A DNA stretch of 64,000 nucleotides from CAYTZH01 sp964442285. GTDB taxonomy: Bacteria > Myxococcota_A > UBA9160 > JAFDET01. This document shows positions 1 to 8,257 of this stretch, piece by piece (the first letter of the stretch is position 1; each line of letters starts with the position of its first letter). Location: contig CAYTZH010000010.1 in the NCBI GenBank assembly GCA_964442285.1, forward strand, positions 1-64,000, read 5' to 3'. A program made the position numbers and the translations under genes. Below the pieces are notes generated by a model. That model saw nothing but the letters and a program-made list of their open reading frames with translations. It was not told where the DNA came from and did not search any database.

Positions 1-854
1 GCGCCGACGATTGTGTGCAGCTCCTCTATGAACAGGATGATCTTGCCCTCGGCCTCGGAGATCTCCCGCAGCACCGCCTTGAGCCGATCCTCGAACTCCC
101 CCCGGTACTTGGTGCCCGCCACCAGGGCCCCGAGGTCCAGGGCCACCACCCGGCGCTCCGAGAGCGACTCGGGCACGTCGCCGGCCACCACGCGCTGGGC
201 CAGGCCCTCGGCGATGGCGGTCTTGCCCACGCCGGGCTCGCCGATCAGTACCGGGTTGTTCTTGGTGCGTCGCGAGAGCACCTGCACCACCCGGCGGATC
301 TCCTCGTCGCGCCCCACCACCGGATCGAGCTTGCCGGTGCGTGCGGCCTCGGTGAGGTCGCGGCCGAACTTCTCGAGCGCCTGGTACTTCGACTCCGGGT
401 CCTGATCGGTCACCCGGGCGCCGCCGCGCACCGAGGCGATGCCCTTCTCGATGGCCTCGGGCGAGGCCCCGGCGCGGCGCAGGCACTCGGCGGCGTCGTC
501 CTTCTCGCGCGCGAGGGCGAGCAGCAGGTGCTCGGTGGAGACGTACTCGTCCTTGCGACGGTCCGCCTCGGCGAAGGCGCCCTCCAGCGCCCGGGAGGCC
601 GCGGGCGAGAGCGCGGGCTGCGCGCCGCCGCTCACCTTGGGCAGCCGCGAGAGCGTCTCCTCCAGGGAGGCCTGCAGGCCGTCCATGGCGACGCCGATCT
701 TCTGGAGGATCGGCACCGTGCTGCCTTCGGGCTGGTCGAGCAGCGCCCGGAGCAGGTGGGTCGGGGTGATCTGGCTGTGGCCGCGGGACGTGGCGAGGCT
801 CTGGGCCTCGGACACGGCCTCCTGGCTCTTGATCGTGAGCTTGTCGAATCGCAT
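1..854 (-). CDS. clpB: ClpB disaggregase, N-terminal part (runs off window)
   Basis: ClpB is the cytosolic Hsp100 ATPase that extracts proteins from aggregates with DnaK. About 284 residues are visible, starting MRFDKLTIKSQEAV. The double Clp N-domain repeat occupies about residues 5-145. The start of the first AAA+ module follows, with Walker A GEPGVGKT near residue 208 and a Walker B segment reading LFIEELHT near residue 280. The usual ClpB motif is FIDELHT, so the first acidic residue is Glu instead of Asp here. The gene is cut by the window edge. It lies 66 bp downstream of an HtrA protease on the same strand, which suggests a shared protein-quality-control unit. The family is certain. 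Confidence 0.96.
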   Translation of the reverse strand, partial: MRFDKLTIKSQEAVSEAQSLATSRGHSQITPTHLLRALLDQPEGSTVPILQKIGVAMDGLQASLEETLSRLPKVSGGAQPALSPAASRALEGAFAEADRRKDEYVSTEHLLLALAREKDDAAECLRRAGASPEAIEKGIASVRGGARVTDQDPESKYQALEKFGRDLTEAARTGKLDPVVGRDEEIRRVVQVLSRRTKNNPVLIGEPGVGKTAIAEGLAQRVVAGDVPESLSERRVVALDLGALVAGTKYRGEFEDRLKAVLREISEAEGKIILFIEELHTIVG

Positions 855-920
855 GGCCGGAACCGTAAGCACGGCTTCCGGCCGGTCAACGCGCGGTCGG
901 CCCGGGGCCTCCCCCTGGGG

Positions 921-2441
921 TCACTCCTCCCCGCGCTTCATGGCCACGTAGAGGTTGTTCTCGCCCCGGCGGACGAGCAGGAGGACGCCGGCATCCGCCG
1001 CGCCGAGCCGCTCCTGCAGGGCGTCGACGTCGTTCACCTCCTCCTTGTCCACCTCCACGATCACGTCGCCGCGGCGCAGGCCGGCCGCACCGGCGGGGCT
1101 GCCCCGCTGCACGCCCGTGATCACGACGCCCGCGTCCTCCTCCACGCCGAGCTGCGACGCCACGTCCGGCGTGAGGTCCTGCACGCGCAGGCCGTAGGCC
1201 TCGGCGGCCTTCTCCTCCGGCGTCGCCGGGCCGCGCGCCAGCTGGGTGGCCGAGTCGGGGAAGCGGCCGATCTCCACGTCCAGGGTCTTCCGCTTGCCGT
1301 CGCGGACGATCACCACCTCGGCCTCGGTTCCCACCGGGGTCTCCGCCACCAGCCGGGGCAGCCGCTGCATCTCCTCCACGGGCTTGCCGTTGAACTGCAC
1401 GATCACGTCGCCGCGCCGGATGCCGGCCTCGTCCGCCGGGCCCGACGGCTCGACCTTGGAGACCAGGGCCCCCGACTTGTCCTCGAGCTCGAACTGCTCG
1501 GCGAGCTCCTCGTTGATGCCCTGGATGACGACGCCCAGCCAGCCGCGGGTCACGCTGCCCGTCGCGCGCAGCTGGGGAAGGATGGTCTTGGCCATGTTGA
1601 TGGGCACCGCGAACCCGATCGTGTTCGCCCGCGGATTGATCGCGGTGTTGATGCCGATCACCTCGCCCTGCAGGTTGATGAGCGGACCGCCCGAGTTGCC
1701 GGGGTTGATCGCGGCGTCGGTCTGGATGAAGTCGTCGTAGCTGCCGGCGCCGATGATGCGGTGCTTGGCGCTGACGATCCCCGCCGTGACGGTGTGCTCC
1801 AGCCCGAAGGGGTTGCCGATGGCCACGACCCAGTCGCCGGGGCGCACCCCCTCGGAGTTGCCGAGGGGAAGGGCCTGGAGGTCGCCCTCCGGCTCCACCT
1901 TGATCAGGGCGATGTCGGTCTTCGGGTCCCGCCCGACGACCTCGGCTTCGAGCTCCCGGCCGTCCTCGAAGGCGACCAGGATCTTGTCCACGTCCTTGAT
2001 GACGTGGTCGTTGGTGACGATGTAGCCGTCGGTCGAGATCACGAAGCCGCTGCCCGCGCTCTCCCGGGGGCCGCCGAAGAACTCCTCGAAGGGCCCACCC
2101 GGCCCGCCGAAGAACTCCTCGAAGCCGGGGGGGACCCGCCGCTGCTGCTCGCGGCTCGGCTTGCGCGACGTGCGGATGTTGACCACCGCCGGGGAGGCCC
2201 CCTCCGCCAGGTCGGCGAAGCTTCCCGGCGTGCCGGCCGGCGGCGTGGCCGCCTCGCGGGCCACGCCCTCCTCCCAGAAGGGATCGGACGCTGCCGCCGG
2301 CGCCTCGTCGTCGCGGTCGAACAGACCCGCGGCATCGGCGTCCGGACCGCGCCAGTCGAAGCGGACGTCCACCACGCCGGACCAGACGGCCAGCGCGCCG
2401 CCGAGCACGACCAGCACCACGAACTTTCCGAAGCCACCCAT
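921..2441 (-). CDS. Do/DegP-type periplasmic serine protease with two PDZ domains
   Basis: This is an HtrA/DegP family endoprotease and chaperone, 506 residues long. A hydrophobic N-terminal segment (about residues 5-24) gives membrane anchoring or secretion, followed by a Gly/Phe-rich linker. The trypsin-like domain shows the full triad: His146 in TNDHVI, Asp176 in KTDIALI and Ser250 in NPGNSGGP. Two PDZ domains follow, at about 295-385 and 405-500. It should degrade or refold misfolded envelope proteins. It lies 87 bp downstream of another HtrA gene and upstream of clpB, all on the minus strand. Which of degP, degQ or mucD is the best name cannot be decided from sequence alone. Confidence 0.94.
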   Translation of the reverse strand: MGGFGKFVVLVVLGGALAVWSGVVDVRFDWRGPDADAAGLFDRDDEAPAAASDPFWEEGVAREAATPPAGTPGSFADLAEGASPAVVNIRTSRKPSREQQRRVPPGFEEFFGGPGGPFEEFFGGPRESAGSGFVISTDGYIVTNDHVIKDVDKILVAFEDGRELEAEVVGRDPKTDIALIKVEPEGDLQALPLGNSEGVRPGDWVVAIGNPFGLEHTVTAGIVSAKHRIIGAGSYDDFIQTDAAINPGNSGGPLINLQGEVIGINTAINPRANTIGFAVPINMAKTILPQLRATGSVTRGWLGVVIQGINEELAEQFELEDKSGALVSKVEPSGPADEAGIRRGDVIVQFNGKPVEEMQRLPRLVAETPVGTEAEVVIVRDGKRKTLDVEIGRFPDSATQLARGPATPEEKAAEAYGLRVQDLTPDVASQLGVEEDAGVVITGVQRGSPAGAAGLRRGDVIVEVDKEEVNDVDALQERLGAADAGVLLLVRRGENNLYVAMKRGEE

Positions 2442-2528
2442 TCGCTCACCTCTCCCGTGGATCCCCGACCTGAGACACCCAGAGCGGGCCTCTCGTTCCC
2501 GACCCCGGCAGGACGCCTCCGTCCGGTG

Positions 2529-3899
2529 TCAGACCAGGGGGATCGTTACATGGTATCTGCCGCGCCCGCGCGCAACCACGACGATGGCCCGGGCCCGGCC
2601 GCGCAGGTCGAGCACGGAGCGCCGCAGCGCGGCCTCGTCCGCCAGCCGACGCCCGTTGATCCGCAGCAGGCGGTCGCCGGGGGCGAGCCCGATGCGGGCG
2701 GCGGCGCTGCTCGCCACCACCTCCTCCACCACGAAGCCCGGGCCCTCGGCGGCGGGCTCCAGCCGCAGCCCCAGGAGGCCCCGGACCAGGTCCTCGACCA
2801 GGCGCTCCGGGATCTCCTCCGCCACGACCCGCGCCTGGCGCGGCTCGCGGCCCCGCAGCAGCTCCAGCTCCAGCACCTGGCCGGGCGTCGACCGCACCAG
2901 GTACTGGAAGAACTCCCGGGCGCTGCCCACCGGGTGCCCGTCCACGCGGGTCAGCACGTCGCTCCGGCGGATCCGGGCCTTCCGGGCCGGGCTCCGGTCG
3001 TGCACCCGCGAGACCAGGACGCCCCGGGTCTCCGGCGGGAGGTCCAGGGCCTCGGCCAGGGTCGGGTCGAGATCCTGGAAGTGGAGCCCGAGCCAGACCG
3101 GCGGCACCTCGCCGTGGGCGATCAGCTCGTCCACGACGCGCATCGCCACGCCGATCGGGATGGCGAAGCCGATCCCCTCGGCGTTGCCGTAGATGGCGGT
3201 GTTGACGCCGATCAGGTCGCCGTGGGCGTTCAGCAGCGGTCCCCCGGAATTGCCGGGGTTGATCGAGGCGTCGGTCTGCAGGAAGCCGTGGAAGATGCGC
3301 CCGCCGGTATTGACCGAGCGGTTGCGGGCCGAGATCACCCCGGTGGTGACCGTGTTGGAGAGACCGAAGGGGTTGCCGATGGCGATCACCGGCTCGCCGA
3401 CCATCAGGTCGTCCGAGCTCCCCGGTCGGACCCAGGGCAGGGTGTCTTCGCTCTCGATGCGCAGCACCGCCAGGTCGTTGTTGGGATCGGCGCCCACGAG
3501 CTGCGCCTCGAACTCGCGGCCGTCCGCCAGGGACACGCGGATGCGACTGGCGCGGGCGACGACGTGCTCGTTGGTGATCACGTGGCCCTCGGCGTCGATG
3601 AGGACGCCCGAGCCGAGGCTCTGGCGGGTGCGGTTGCGGGGTCGGCCGCGCTCGAAGAAGTCGCTGAAGAAGCGGTCGAAGAAGGGGTCGTTGAAGCCCG
3701 AGCCGAAGGGGTTCGGGCTCCGCACGATCTGCTCCGTGGTGATGTTGACCACCGACGGACCCACCCGCTCCACCACCTCGACGGTGGCGGTGCGGCGCAG
3801 GAACGGATCTGCCGCCTCCGCGGTCGGCACCGCGGCGGACACCGTGAGCACGCAGGCAGCGAGGATCGCTCTCAAGCCGGGCCTCATGGATCGTGACAT
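2529..3899 (-). CDS. HtrA-like serine protease (second copy)
   Basis: A 456-residue HtrA family protease. The start at 3899 (MSRSMRPG) gives a clean Sec signal peptide ending near AEA-ADP at residue 30; an alternative ATG lies at 3887. Longer readings of this frame run into the assembly gap and are not credible. The triad is intact: His112 (TNEHVV), Asp142 (NNDLAVL) and Ser218 (NPGNSGGP). Two PDZ-like regions follow. A Phe-rich stretch near residues 65-82 resembles the flexible linker of DegP proteins. It heads a minus-strand series htrA-htrA-clpB and is divergent from galK across the repeat region. Confidence 0.92.
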   Translation of the reverse strand: MSRSMRPGLRAILAACVLTVSAAVPTAEAADPFLRRTATVEVVERVGPSVVNITTEQIVRSPNPFGSGFNDPFFDRFFSDFFERGRPRNRTRQSLGSGVLIDAEGHVITNEHVVARASRIRVSLADGREFEAQLVGADPNNDLAVLRIESEDTLPWVRPGSSDDLMVGEPVIAIGNPFGLSNTVTTGVISARNRSVNTGGRIFHGFLQTDASINPGNSGGPLLNAHGDLIGVNTAIYGNAEGIGFAIPIGVAMRVVDELIAHGEVPPVWLGLHFQDLDPTLAEALDLPPETRGVLVSRVHDRSPARKARIRRSDVLTRVDGHPVGSAREFFQYLVRSTPGQVLELELLRGREPRQARVVAEEIPERLVEDLVRGLLGLRLEPAAEGPGFVVEEVVASSAAARIGLAPGDRLLRINGRRLADEAALRRSVLDLRGRARAIVVVARGRGRYHVTIPLV

Positions 3900-4016
3900 T
3901 GGACGGCGGAGGACGTCGGCTATTCGACGCCCGTCCCGGGGGCCGGAACGTAGGTCGCGGACCCCGCGGGAGCAACGCGGCGGCCCGCCCCCGGTGTTGC
4001 CCGCTCCCGCCGCCCG

Positions 4017-4071
4017 ACCTAGCGTCCGCGGGCCCACACGGAGGCTCGGGTCGGCGGGCCCACACGGAGGC
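4017..4071. repeat. 26-bp tandem repeat, copy of the left contig end
   Basis: These 55 bp begin ACCTAGCGTCCGC and then carry repeat units containing CCCACACGGAGGC joined by TCGGGTCGGCGGG, with a period of 26 bp. The identical 55 bp occurs again at 4172-4226, immediately after the 100-N gap. The two contig ends therefore overlap rather than flank unknown sequence. Confidence 0.9.
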
Positions 4072-4171
4072 NNNNNNNNNNNNNNNNNNNNNNNNNNNNN
4101 NNNNNNNNNNNNNNNNNNNNNNNNNNNNNNNNNNNNNNNNNNNNNNNNNNNNNNNNNNNNNNNNNNNNNNN
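4072..4171. other. Assembly gap of 100 N
   Basis: Exactly 100 undetermined bases, the conventional placeholder for a gap of unknown size. Both edges end inside the same 26-bp tandem repeat, so the real array length is unknown. Confidence 0.97.
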
Positions 4172-4252
4172 ACCTAGCGTCCGCGGGCCCACACGGAGGC
4201 TCGGGTCGGCGGGCCCACACGGAGGCTCGGGTCGGCGGGCCCACACGGAGGC
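4172..4252. repeat. 26-bp tandem repeat array abutting galK
   Basis: After a short lead-in (ACCTAGCGTCCGC) the sequence carries three copies of the CCCACACGGAGGC core spaced 26 bp apart, ending five bases before the galK start codon. Each unit contains GGAGG, a Shine-Dalgarno core, and the last one sits at ribosome-binding distance from the galK ATG. The units are contiguous with no spacers, so this is not a CRISPR array. Confidence 0.9.
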
Positions 4253-4257
4253 CGCGG

Positions 4258-5445
4258 ATGGGGCCGATCACCACCGACGCGGCGCTCGCCGAGCACACGG
4301 CGTCCTTCCGGCAGGCCCTCGGCGGCTCGCCGGCGCTGGCGGCGCGGGCCCCCGGCCGCGTGAACCTGATCGGGGAGCACACCGACTACAACGAGGGCCT
4401 GGTCCTCCCCTGCGCCATCGACCGCCACACCTGGGTGCTGGCCGCGCGCCGGGGCGACGGTCGCGTCCGGGTGGTCTCCCGCGAGCTCGGCGAGGCGGCG
4501 TTCGAGGCCGCGGCCCCGCGTCGCCTCGGCGCGTGGGTGGACTACGTGCAGGCGGTCTTCTCCGCCGCGGCCGCCGAGGGCCTCCCCGTGGCGGGCTGCG
4601 ATCTGTGGGTGGCCAGCGACGTGCCGCTCGGCTCCGGTCTCTCCAGCTCGGCGGCCCTCGGGGTCGGCGTGGCCACCGCCCTGGACGCGCTGCTGGGCTT
4701 CGACCTCGGTGCCGAGGGACGCGCGCGGCTCGCCCACCGCGGCGAGAGCGAGTTCGTCGGGGTGGGCTGCGGGATCATGGACCAGTACGCCAGCGCCCTG
4801 GGCCGGCGGGCGCACGCGCTCCGCATCGACTGCCGCAGCCTCGCCACCCGGGCGGTGCCGATCGCCGACCCGCGGCTCACGCTGCTCATCGCCGAGTCGG
4901 GCGTGCGCCGGGAGCTGGCGCGAGGGGGCTACAGCGACCGCCGCGAGGCGTGTCGCGCCGCCCTCGCGGCCGCCCGGGAGGCGGGCGTCGCGGCGCCCGC
5001 TGCCCGCGCCCTGCGCGACCTCCGGGAGGCGGACCTGCCGGGGCTCGAGCGCGCCCTGGCGCCGACCCTGTTCCGACGCGCGCGTCACGTGATCCGCGAG
5101 AACGCGCGGGTGGACGCCTTCTGCGCTGCCCTGGGCGGGGGCGACCTGGCCGCGGCCGGCGACCTGCTCCGGGCCGGGATGGCGAGCCTGCGCGACGACT
5201 TCGAGGTGAGCACGCCGGAGCTCGACGCCCTCTGCGAGGCGGGGGATGCGCATCCCGGGGTCTACGGCTCGCGCCTCACCGGCGCGGGCTTCGGGGGGTG
5301 CACGCTGCACCTGGCCCGACGCGAGGCGGCCGCCGAGGCCGCAGAGGCCATCGCCCGGGCCTTTGCCCGGCGCTTCGGGCGAAGGCCCCCGGTGCTCGAG
5401 GCGGTGCCGTCCGACGGCGCCGCGGTGGTGACGCTGCCGGCCTGA
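4258..5445 (+). CDS. galK: Galactokinase
   Basis: Galactokinase phosphorylates alpha-D-galactose at C1 with ATP, the first committed step of the Leloir pathway. The protein is 395 residues, normal for the family. The galactokinase signature GRVNLIGEHTDYNEGLVLP lies at about residues 33-51, the GHMP ATP-binding loop PLGSGLSSSAALG near 123-135, and a C-terminal GHMP motif (LTGAGFGGCT) near 340. The ATG at 4258 is preceded by GGAGG from the last 26-bp repeat unit. No galE, galT or galM is present in this window, so it stands alone; galactose-1-phosphate might feed the glycan locus, but that is inference. It converges with the third htrA gene, with three bases between the stops. Confidence 0.95.
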   Translation: MGPITTDAALAEHTASFRQALGGSPALAARAPGRVNLIGEHTDYNEGLVLPCAIDRHTWVLAARRGDGRVRVVSRELGEAAFEAAAPRRLGAWVDYVQAVFSAAAAEGLPVAGCDLWVASDVPLGSGLSSSAALGVGVATALDALLGFDLGAEGRARLAHRGESEFVGVGCGIMDQYASALGRRAHALRIDCRSLATRAVPIADPRLTLLIAESGVRRELARGGYSDRREACRAALAAAREAGVAAPAARALRDLREADLPGLERALAPTLFRRARHVIRENARVDAFCAALGGGDLAAAGDLLRAGMASLRDDFEVSTPELDALCEAGDAHPGVYGSRLTGAGFGGCTLHLARREAAAEAAEAIARAFARRFGRRPPVLEAVPSDGAAVVTLPA

Positions 5446-5448
5446 GGC

Positions 5449-6825
5449 TCACTGCGTGTGGGCCGCGGCCCCGGCCTCCTCCCGGGCGGCGGGGGTCGAC
5501 GGGCGGTCGCCCCGGCGCTTCACCAGCAGGTAGAGGGTCTCGTCGCCGCGCCGGGCCTTGACCAGGAAGCGGCTGCGTCCGGCCACGGCGTCGAGCGCCT
5601 TGCGGAAGTCGGCCAGGTCGTCCACGCGGCGGGTCTCGACCGCGGCGACCACGTCGCCCCGCCGCAGGCCCGCCTCCGCCGCCGGCGAGCCGCGCTCCAC
5701 GAAGGAGACGTAGGCGCCCTCGCGGGTCGCCAGGCGGCCGGCGCGGTAGATCAGCTCGGTGATCTCCTGCACGTGGAAGCCCGTGTCGCTCTCGGCCTCC
5801 TCGGGCACCACCTTCGGCTGGGCGCCGAGCTTCGCCTTCAGGGTGCGCGAGCTGCCGTCCCGCAGCACCGCCAGGCGGACCTCGGTGCCGGGCGGCAGGT
5901 TGGCGACCTGCCGCTGGAAGGTGCGCAGATCCTCGTCCTTCTCCGCCTCGACGGGGACGTCGTCGATGTGGGTGAGCAGGTCGCCCACCCGCAGCTTGGC
6001 CCGGTCGGCGGGGGAGTCGTCGCTCACGCTGTTCACGAGCACGCCCGTGGCGTCGGGCATGCCGAAGTAGTCGGCCAGCTCGCGGTCCAGGGGCTGGGCG
6101 GTGATGCCGAGCCAGCCCCGCTCCACGCCGCCGTTCTCGATCTGCGCGAGCACCTCGAGGGCCGTCTTGATCGGGATCGTGAAGCCGATGCCGCGGCCCT
6201 GACCGCGGGAGTTGATGCCCACCACCCGGCCCTCCAGGTCGACCAGGGGGCCGCCCGAGGAGCCCCGGTCGATCATGGCGTCGGTCTGGATGAAGTCGTT
6301 GATGAGGTGCTCGACCTCGAGGTTGCGCCCCTTGGCCGAGACGATCCCGAAGGAGACGGTGCCCTCGAGGCCGTACGGGTTGCCCACCGCCAGCACCCAC
6401 TGGCCCACCTGGAGCGCGTCGGAGTCGCCGATCTCCACGGCGGGGAGCGCGCCCTCGGGCTCGATGCGCAGCACGCCGATGTCGGTCTGCTTGTCGGTGC
6501 CCACCACCCGGGCCCGATAGCGCCGCTTCTGGCCCGGCACGAGCACGGTCACCTTCTCGGTCTTCTCCACCACGTGCTCGTTGGTGAGGATCACGCCGTC
6601 GCTGCGGACGATGAAGCCCGACCCGGTGACCTGCCGCCGGCGGTCGTTGCGCTTGGCGATCGCCTCGATGTGGACCACCGAGGGCGTCACCTGCTCCGAG
6701 ATCTCGATGATGCGCGCCTGGAGCGCGTCGGTCGGGGGCGCGGCGGCCCCAGCGGCGCCGGGGAGGATCCAGAGACCGAGGGCGAGGGTCGTCGCCGCGC
6801 GCGGCGCGTGCCGAAGGGTGTTCAT
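5449..6825 (-). CDS. HtrA-like serine protease (third copy, in thi operon)
   Basis: A 458-residue HtrA family protease with a Sec signal peptide (cleavage expected near residue 28, GAAGAAA). Triad residues are His84 (TNEHVV), Asp115 (QTDIGVL) and Ser190 in DRGSSGGP, where the usual Asn before the catalytic Ser is itself Ser. PDZ domains occupy about 235-330 and 350-440. The C-terminal tail is Ala/Glu-rich. Its ATG overlaps the thiE stop (ATGA), so it is translationally coupled to thiamine genes, which is an unexpected partnership. It shares only family-level similarity with the two HtrA copies at 0.9-3.9 kb. Confidence 0.92.
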   Translation of the reverse strand: MNTLRHAPRAATTLALGLWILPGAAGAAAPPTDALQARIIEISEQVTPSVVHIEAIAKRNDRRRQVTGSGFIVRSDGVILTNEHVVEKTEKVTVLVPGQKRRYRARVVGTDKQTDIGVLRIEPEGALPAVEIGDSDALQVGQWVLAVGNPYGLEGTVSFGIVSAKGRNLEVEHLINDFIQTDAMIDRGSSGGPLVDLEGRVVGINSRGQGRGIGFTIPIKTALEVLAQIENGGVERGWLGITAQPLDRELADYFGMPDATGVLVNSVSDDSPADRAKLRVGDLLTHIDDVPVEAEKDEDLRTFQRQVANLPPGTEVRLAVLRDGSSRTLKAKLGAQPKVVPEEAESDTGFHVQEITELIYRAGRLATREGAYVSFVERGSPAAEAGLRRGDVVAAVETRRVDDLADFRKALDAVAGRSRFLVKARRGDETLYLLVKRRGDRPSTPAAREEAGAAAHTQ

Positions 6826-7475
6826 GGCCGGAGTGTACCTCCCGGTCCGCCGAGGGCGCGGCGCAGGGCGCGGGCCGCGGCGGCGGGCTCCCGGGCGCCG
6901 AGCACGGCCCCGGTGACGGCCACCCCGACCGCCCCGGCCCGGACCGCCTCGGCGGCGTTGTCGGTCTGGAGGCCGCCCTGGGCCAGCACCGGCAGGCCCG
7001 TCGCCGCCGCTGCGGTCAGCACGCCCGGCCCGAGGGCCGGGCGCTCCGGGGCCTTGGACAGGGGCGGGTGGATGGGGGCCAGATGGGCGTAGCTCGCGCC
7101 TGCCCGGGCCGCGCCGGCGACCTCGGCGACGGCGTGGCACGAGACGCCCACCCAGGCGGCGTCCCCCAGGAGCCTCCGGGCATCCATCACGTCGACGCCG
7201 TCGAAGCCCAGGTGCACGCCGTCGGCTCCCGCGGCGAGGGCCAGGTCCGTGCGGCGATTGACGAGCATCCGGGCGGCCGGCGCGCGCCGGCGGGCGCCGG
7301 CCACGAGCGCGGTCGTCCAGGCGGCCAGCGCCTCCCCGTCCCGCTGCCGGTCGCGGACCTGGATCCAGTCGACGCCCGCCTCGAGCAGGTCGAGCAGCAG
7401 CGCCAGCGGCGGACCCGCGTCGGTGACCAGGCAGAGGACGGGCCGGGGGAGGGGAGGGCCGGGGCCGGCGCTCAG
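6822..7475 (-). CDS. thiE: Thiamine-phosphate synthase
   Basis: ThiE joins hydroxymethylpyrimidine diphosphate and thiazole phosphate to give thiamine phosphate. The TIM-barrel signatures are present: LVTDAG and IQVRDR in the first strands, LVNRRTDLALAAGADGVHLG, then GVSCHAVAE, and the GGLQTDNAAEAVRAGAVGVAV phosphate-binding end. The usual GPIFPT loop is altered to LAPIHPPLSK. The start is the oddity. No ATG, GTG or TTG exists on this strand from the thiG stop down to a GTG at 7304, and using that GTG would delete the conserved first strands. A CTG at 7475 overlapping the thiG TGA (CTGA) is the best candidate and gives 217 residues. A TenI-like role is possible. Product confidence is high; start confidence is low. 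Confidence 0.85.
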   Translation of the reverse strand: MSAGPGPPLPRPVLCLVTDAGPPLALLLDLLEAGVDWIQVRDRQRDGEALAAWTTALVAGARRRAPAARMLVNRRTDLALAAGADGVHLGFDGVDVMDARRLLGDAAWVGVSCHAVAEVAGAARAGASYAHLAPIHPPLSKAPERPALGPGVLTAAAATGLPVLAQGGLQTDNAAEAVRAGAVGVAVTGAVLGAREPAAAARALRRALGGPGGTLRP

Positions 7476-8254
7476 AACTCGGCCAGCCCGTCGAGCGGGC
7501 TCGACGCGGTGGCGTAGAGCTTGCGCGGCATGCGTCCCGCCTCGAAGGCCAGGCGTCCGGCCTCGATGCCCAGACGCATGGCGGTCGCCATCTTCACCGG
7601 ATCGCCGGCGGCGGCGATGCCGGTGTTCATCAGCACGGCGGTCGCCCCGAGCTCCATGGCCACGGCGGCGTCGCTGGCGGTGCCCACGCCGGCGTCGACG
7701 ATGACCGGCACGTCCACCGTCTCGAGGATGATGCGCAGGTTGGCCGGGTTGCGGATCCCGAGCCCCGAGCCGATCGGCGCCGCCAGGGGCATCACCGCGG
7801 CGCAGCCCATCTCCGCCAGCCGCTGGCAGGCGACCGGGTCGTCGCTCACGTAGGGAAGCACCGTGAAGCCGTCGTCGACCAGGGTGCGGGCCGCCTCCAG
7901 GGTGCCCGCCACGTCCGGGAAGAGCGTGCGGTCGTCGCCGATCACCTCGAGCTTGACCAGGTCCGTCTCCAGGAGCTCCCGGGCCAGGCGGGCGGTGGTG
8001 ACCGCGTCGTCGGCGGTGTAGCAGCCGGCGGTGTTCGGCAGGATGCGGAAGCCGCCGCCCCGCAGCGCTTCGTAGAGGTTCTCGCCCGGGGGCGCATCCA
8101 CCTTCACCCGGCGCAGGGCCACCGTGACCATCTCGGCGCCGCTGGCCTTGGCGCAGTCCAGGTTCTGCTGGATCGAGGCGTACTTGCCGCTTCCGACGAT
8201 GAGCCGCGACGCGAATGCGTGGTCGCCGAGCGCGAAGGCGGGTTCGGGCTGCAC
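7472..8254 (-). CDS. thiG: Thiazole synthase
   Basis: ThiG condenses 1-deoxy-xylulose 5-phosphate, dehydroglycine and the ThiS thiocarboxylate into the thiazole phosphate of thiamine. The protein is 260 residues, full length. Diagnostic segments are RLIVGSGKY near the N-terminus, PNTAGCYTADDAV, LVKLEVIGDDRTLFPD (the Schiff-base Lys region), and PVIVDAGVGTASDAAVAMELG followed by AVLMNTGIA for phosphate binding. The start is GTG at 8254, three bases after the thiS stop codon. It lies between thiS and thiE in a tight minus-strand operon. Confidence 0.96.
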   Translation of the reverse strand: MQPEPAFALGDHAFASRLIVGSGKYASIQQNLDCAKASGAEMVTVALRRVKVDAPPGENLYEALRGGGFRILPNTAGCYTADDAVTTARLARELLETDLVKLEVIGDDRTLFPDVAGTLEAARTLVDDGFTVLPYVSDDPVACQRLAEMGCAAVMPLAAPIGSGLGIRNPANLRIILETVDVPVIVDAGVGTASDAAVAMELGATAVLMNTGIAAAGDPVKMATAMRLGIEAGRLAFEAGRMPRKLYATASSPLDGLAEF

Positions 8255-8257
8255 GGT

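Larger units (their letters stand above)
3900..4257. other. Intergenic region with tandem repeat and assembly gap
   Basis: This 358-bp stretch lies between divergent htrA and galK. Bases 3900-4016 hold no recognisable gene and should contain the htrA promoter, which I could not pinpoint. From 4017 it consists of GC-rich 26-bp tandem repeats interrupted by a 100-N gap. Apparent ORFs running through it in both directions exist only because the repeats lack stops. Confidence 0.7.

Noticed and set aside
15..3896. Very long plus-strand open frame opposite clpB and the two HtrA genes
   Set aside because: It is the antisense shadow of three clearly homologous genes; high GC removes stops from the complementary strand. 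Its translation is low-complexity His/Gly/Leu/Arg sequence with no domain.
4017..4252. CRISPR array
   Set aside because: The 26-bp units are contiguous without unique spacers, and no cas genes are nearby. It is a simple tandem repeat.
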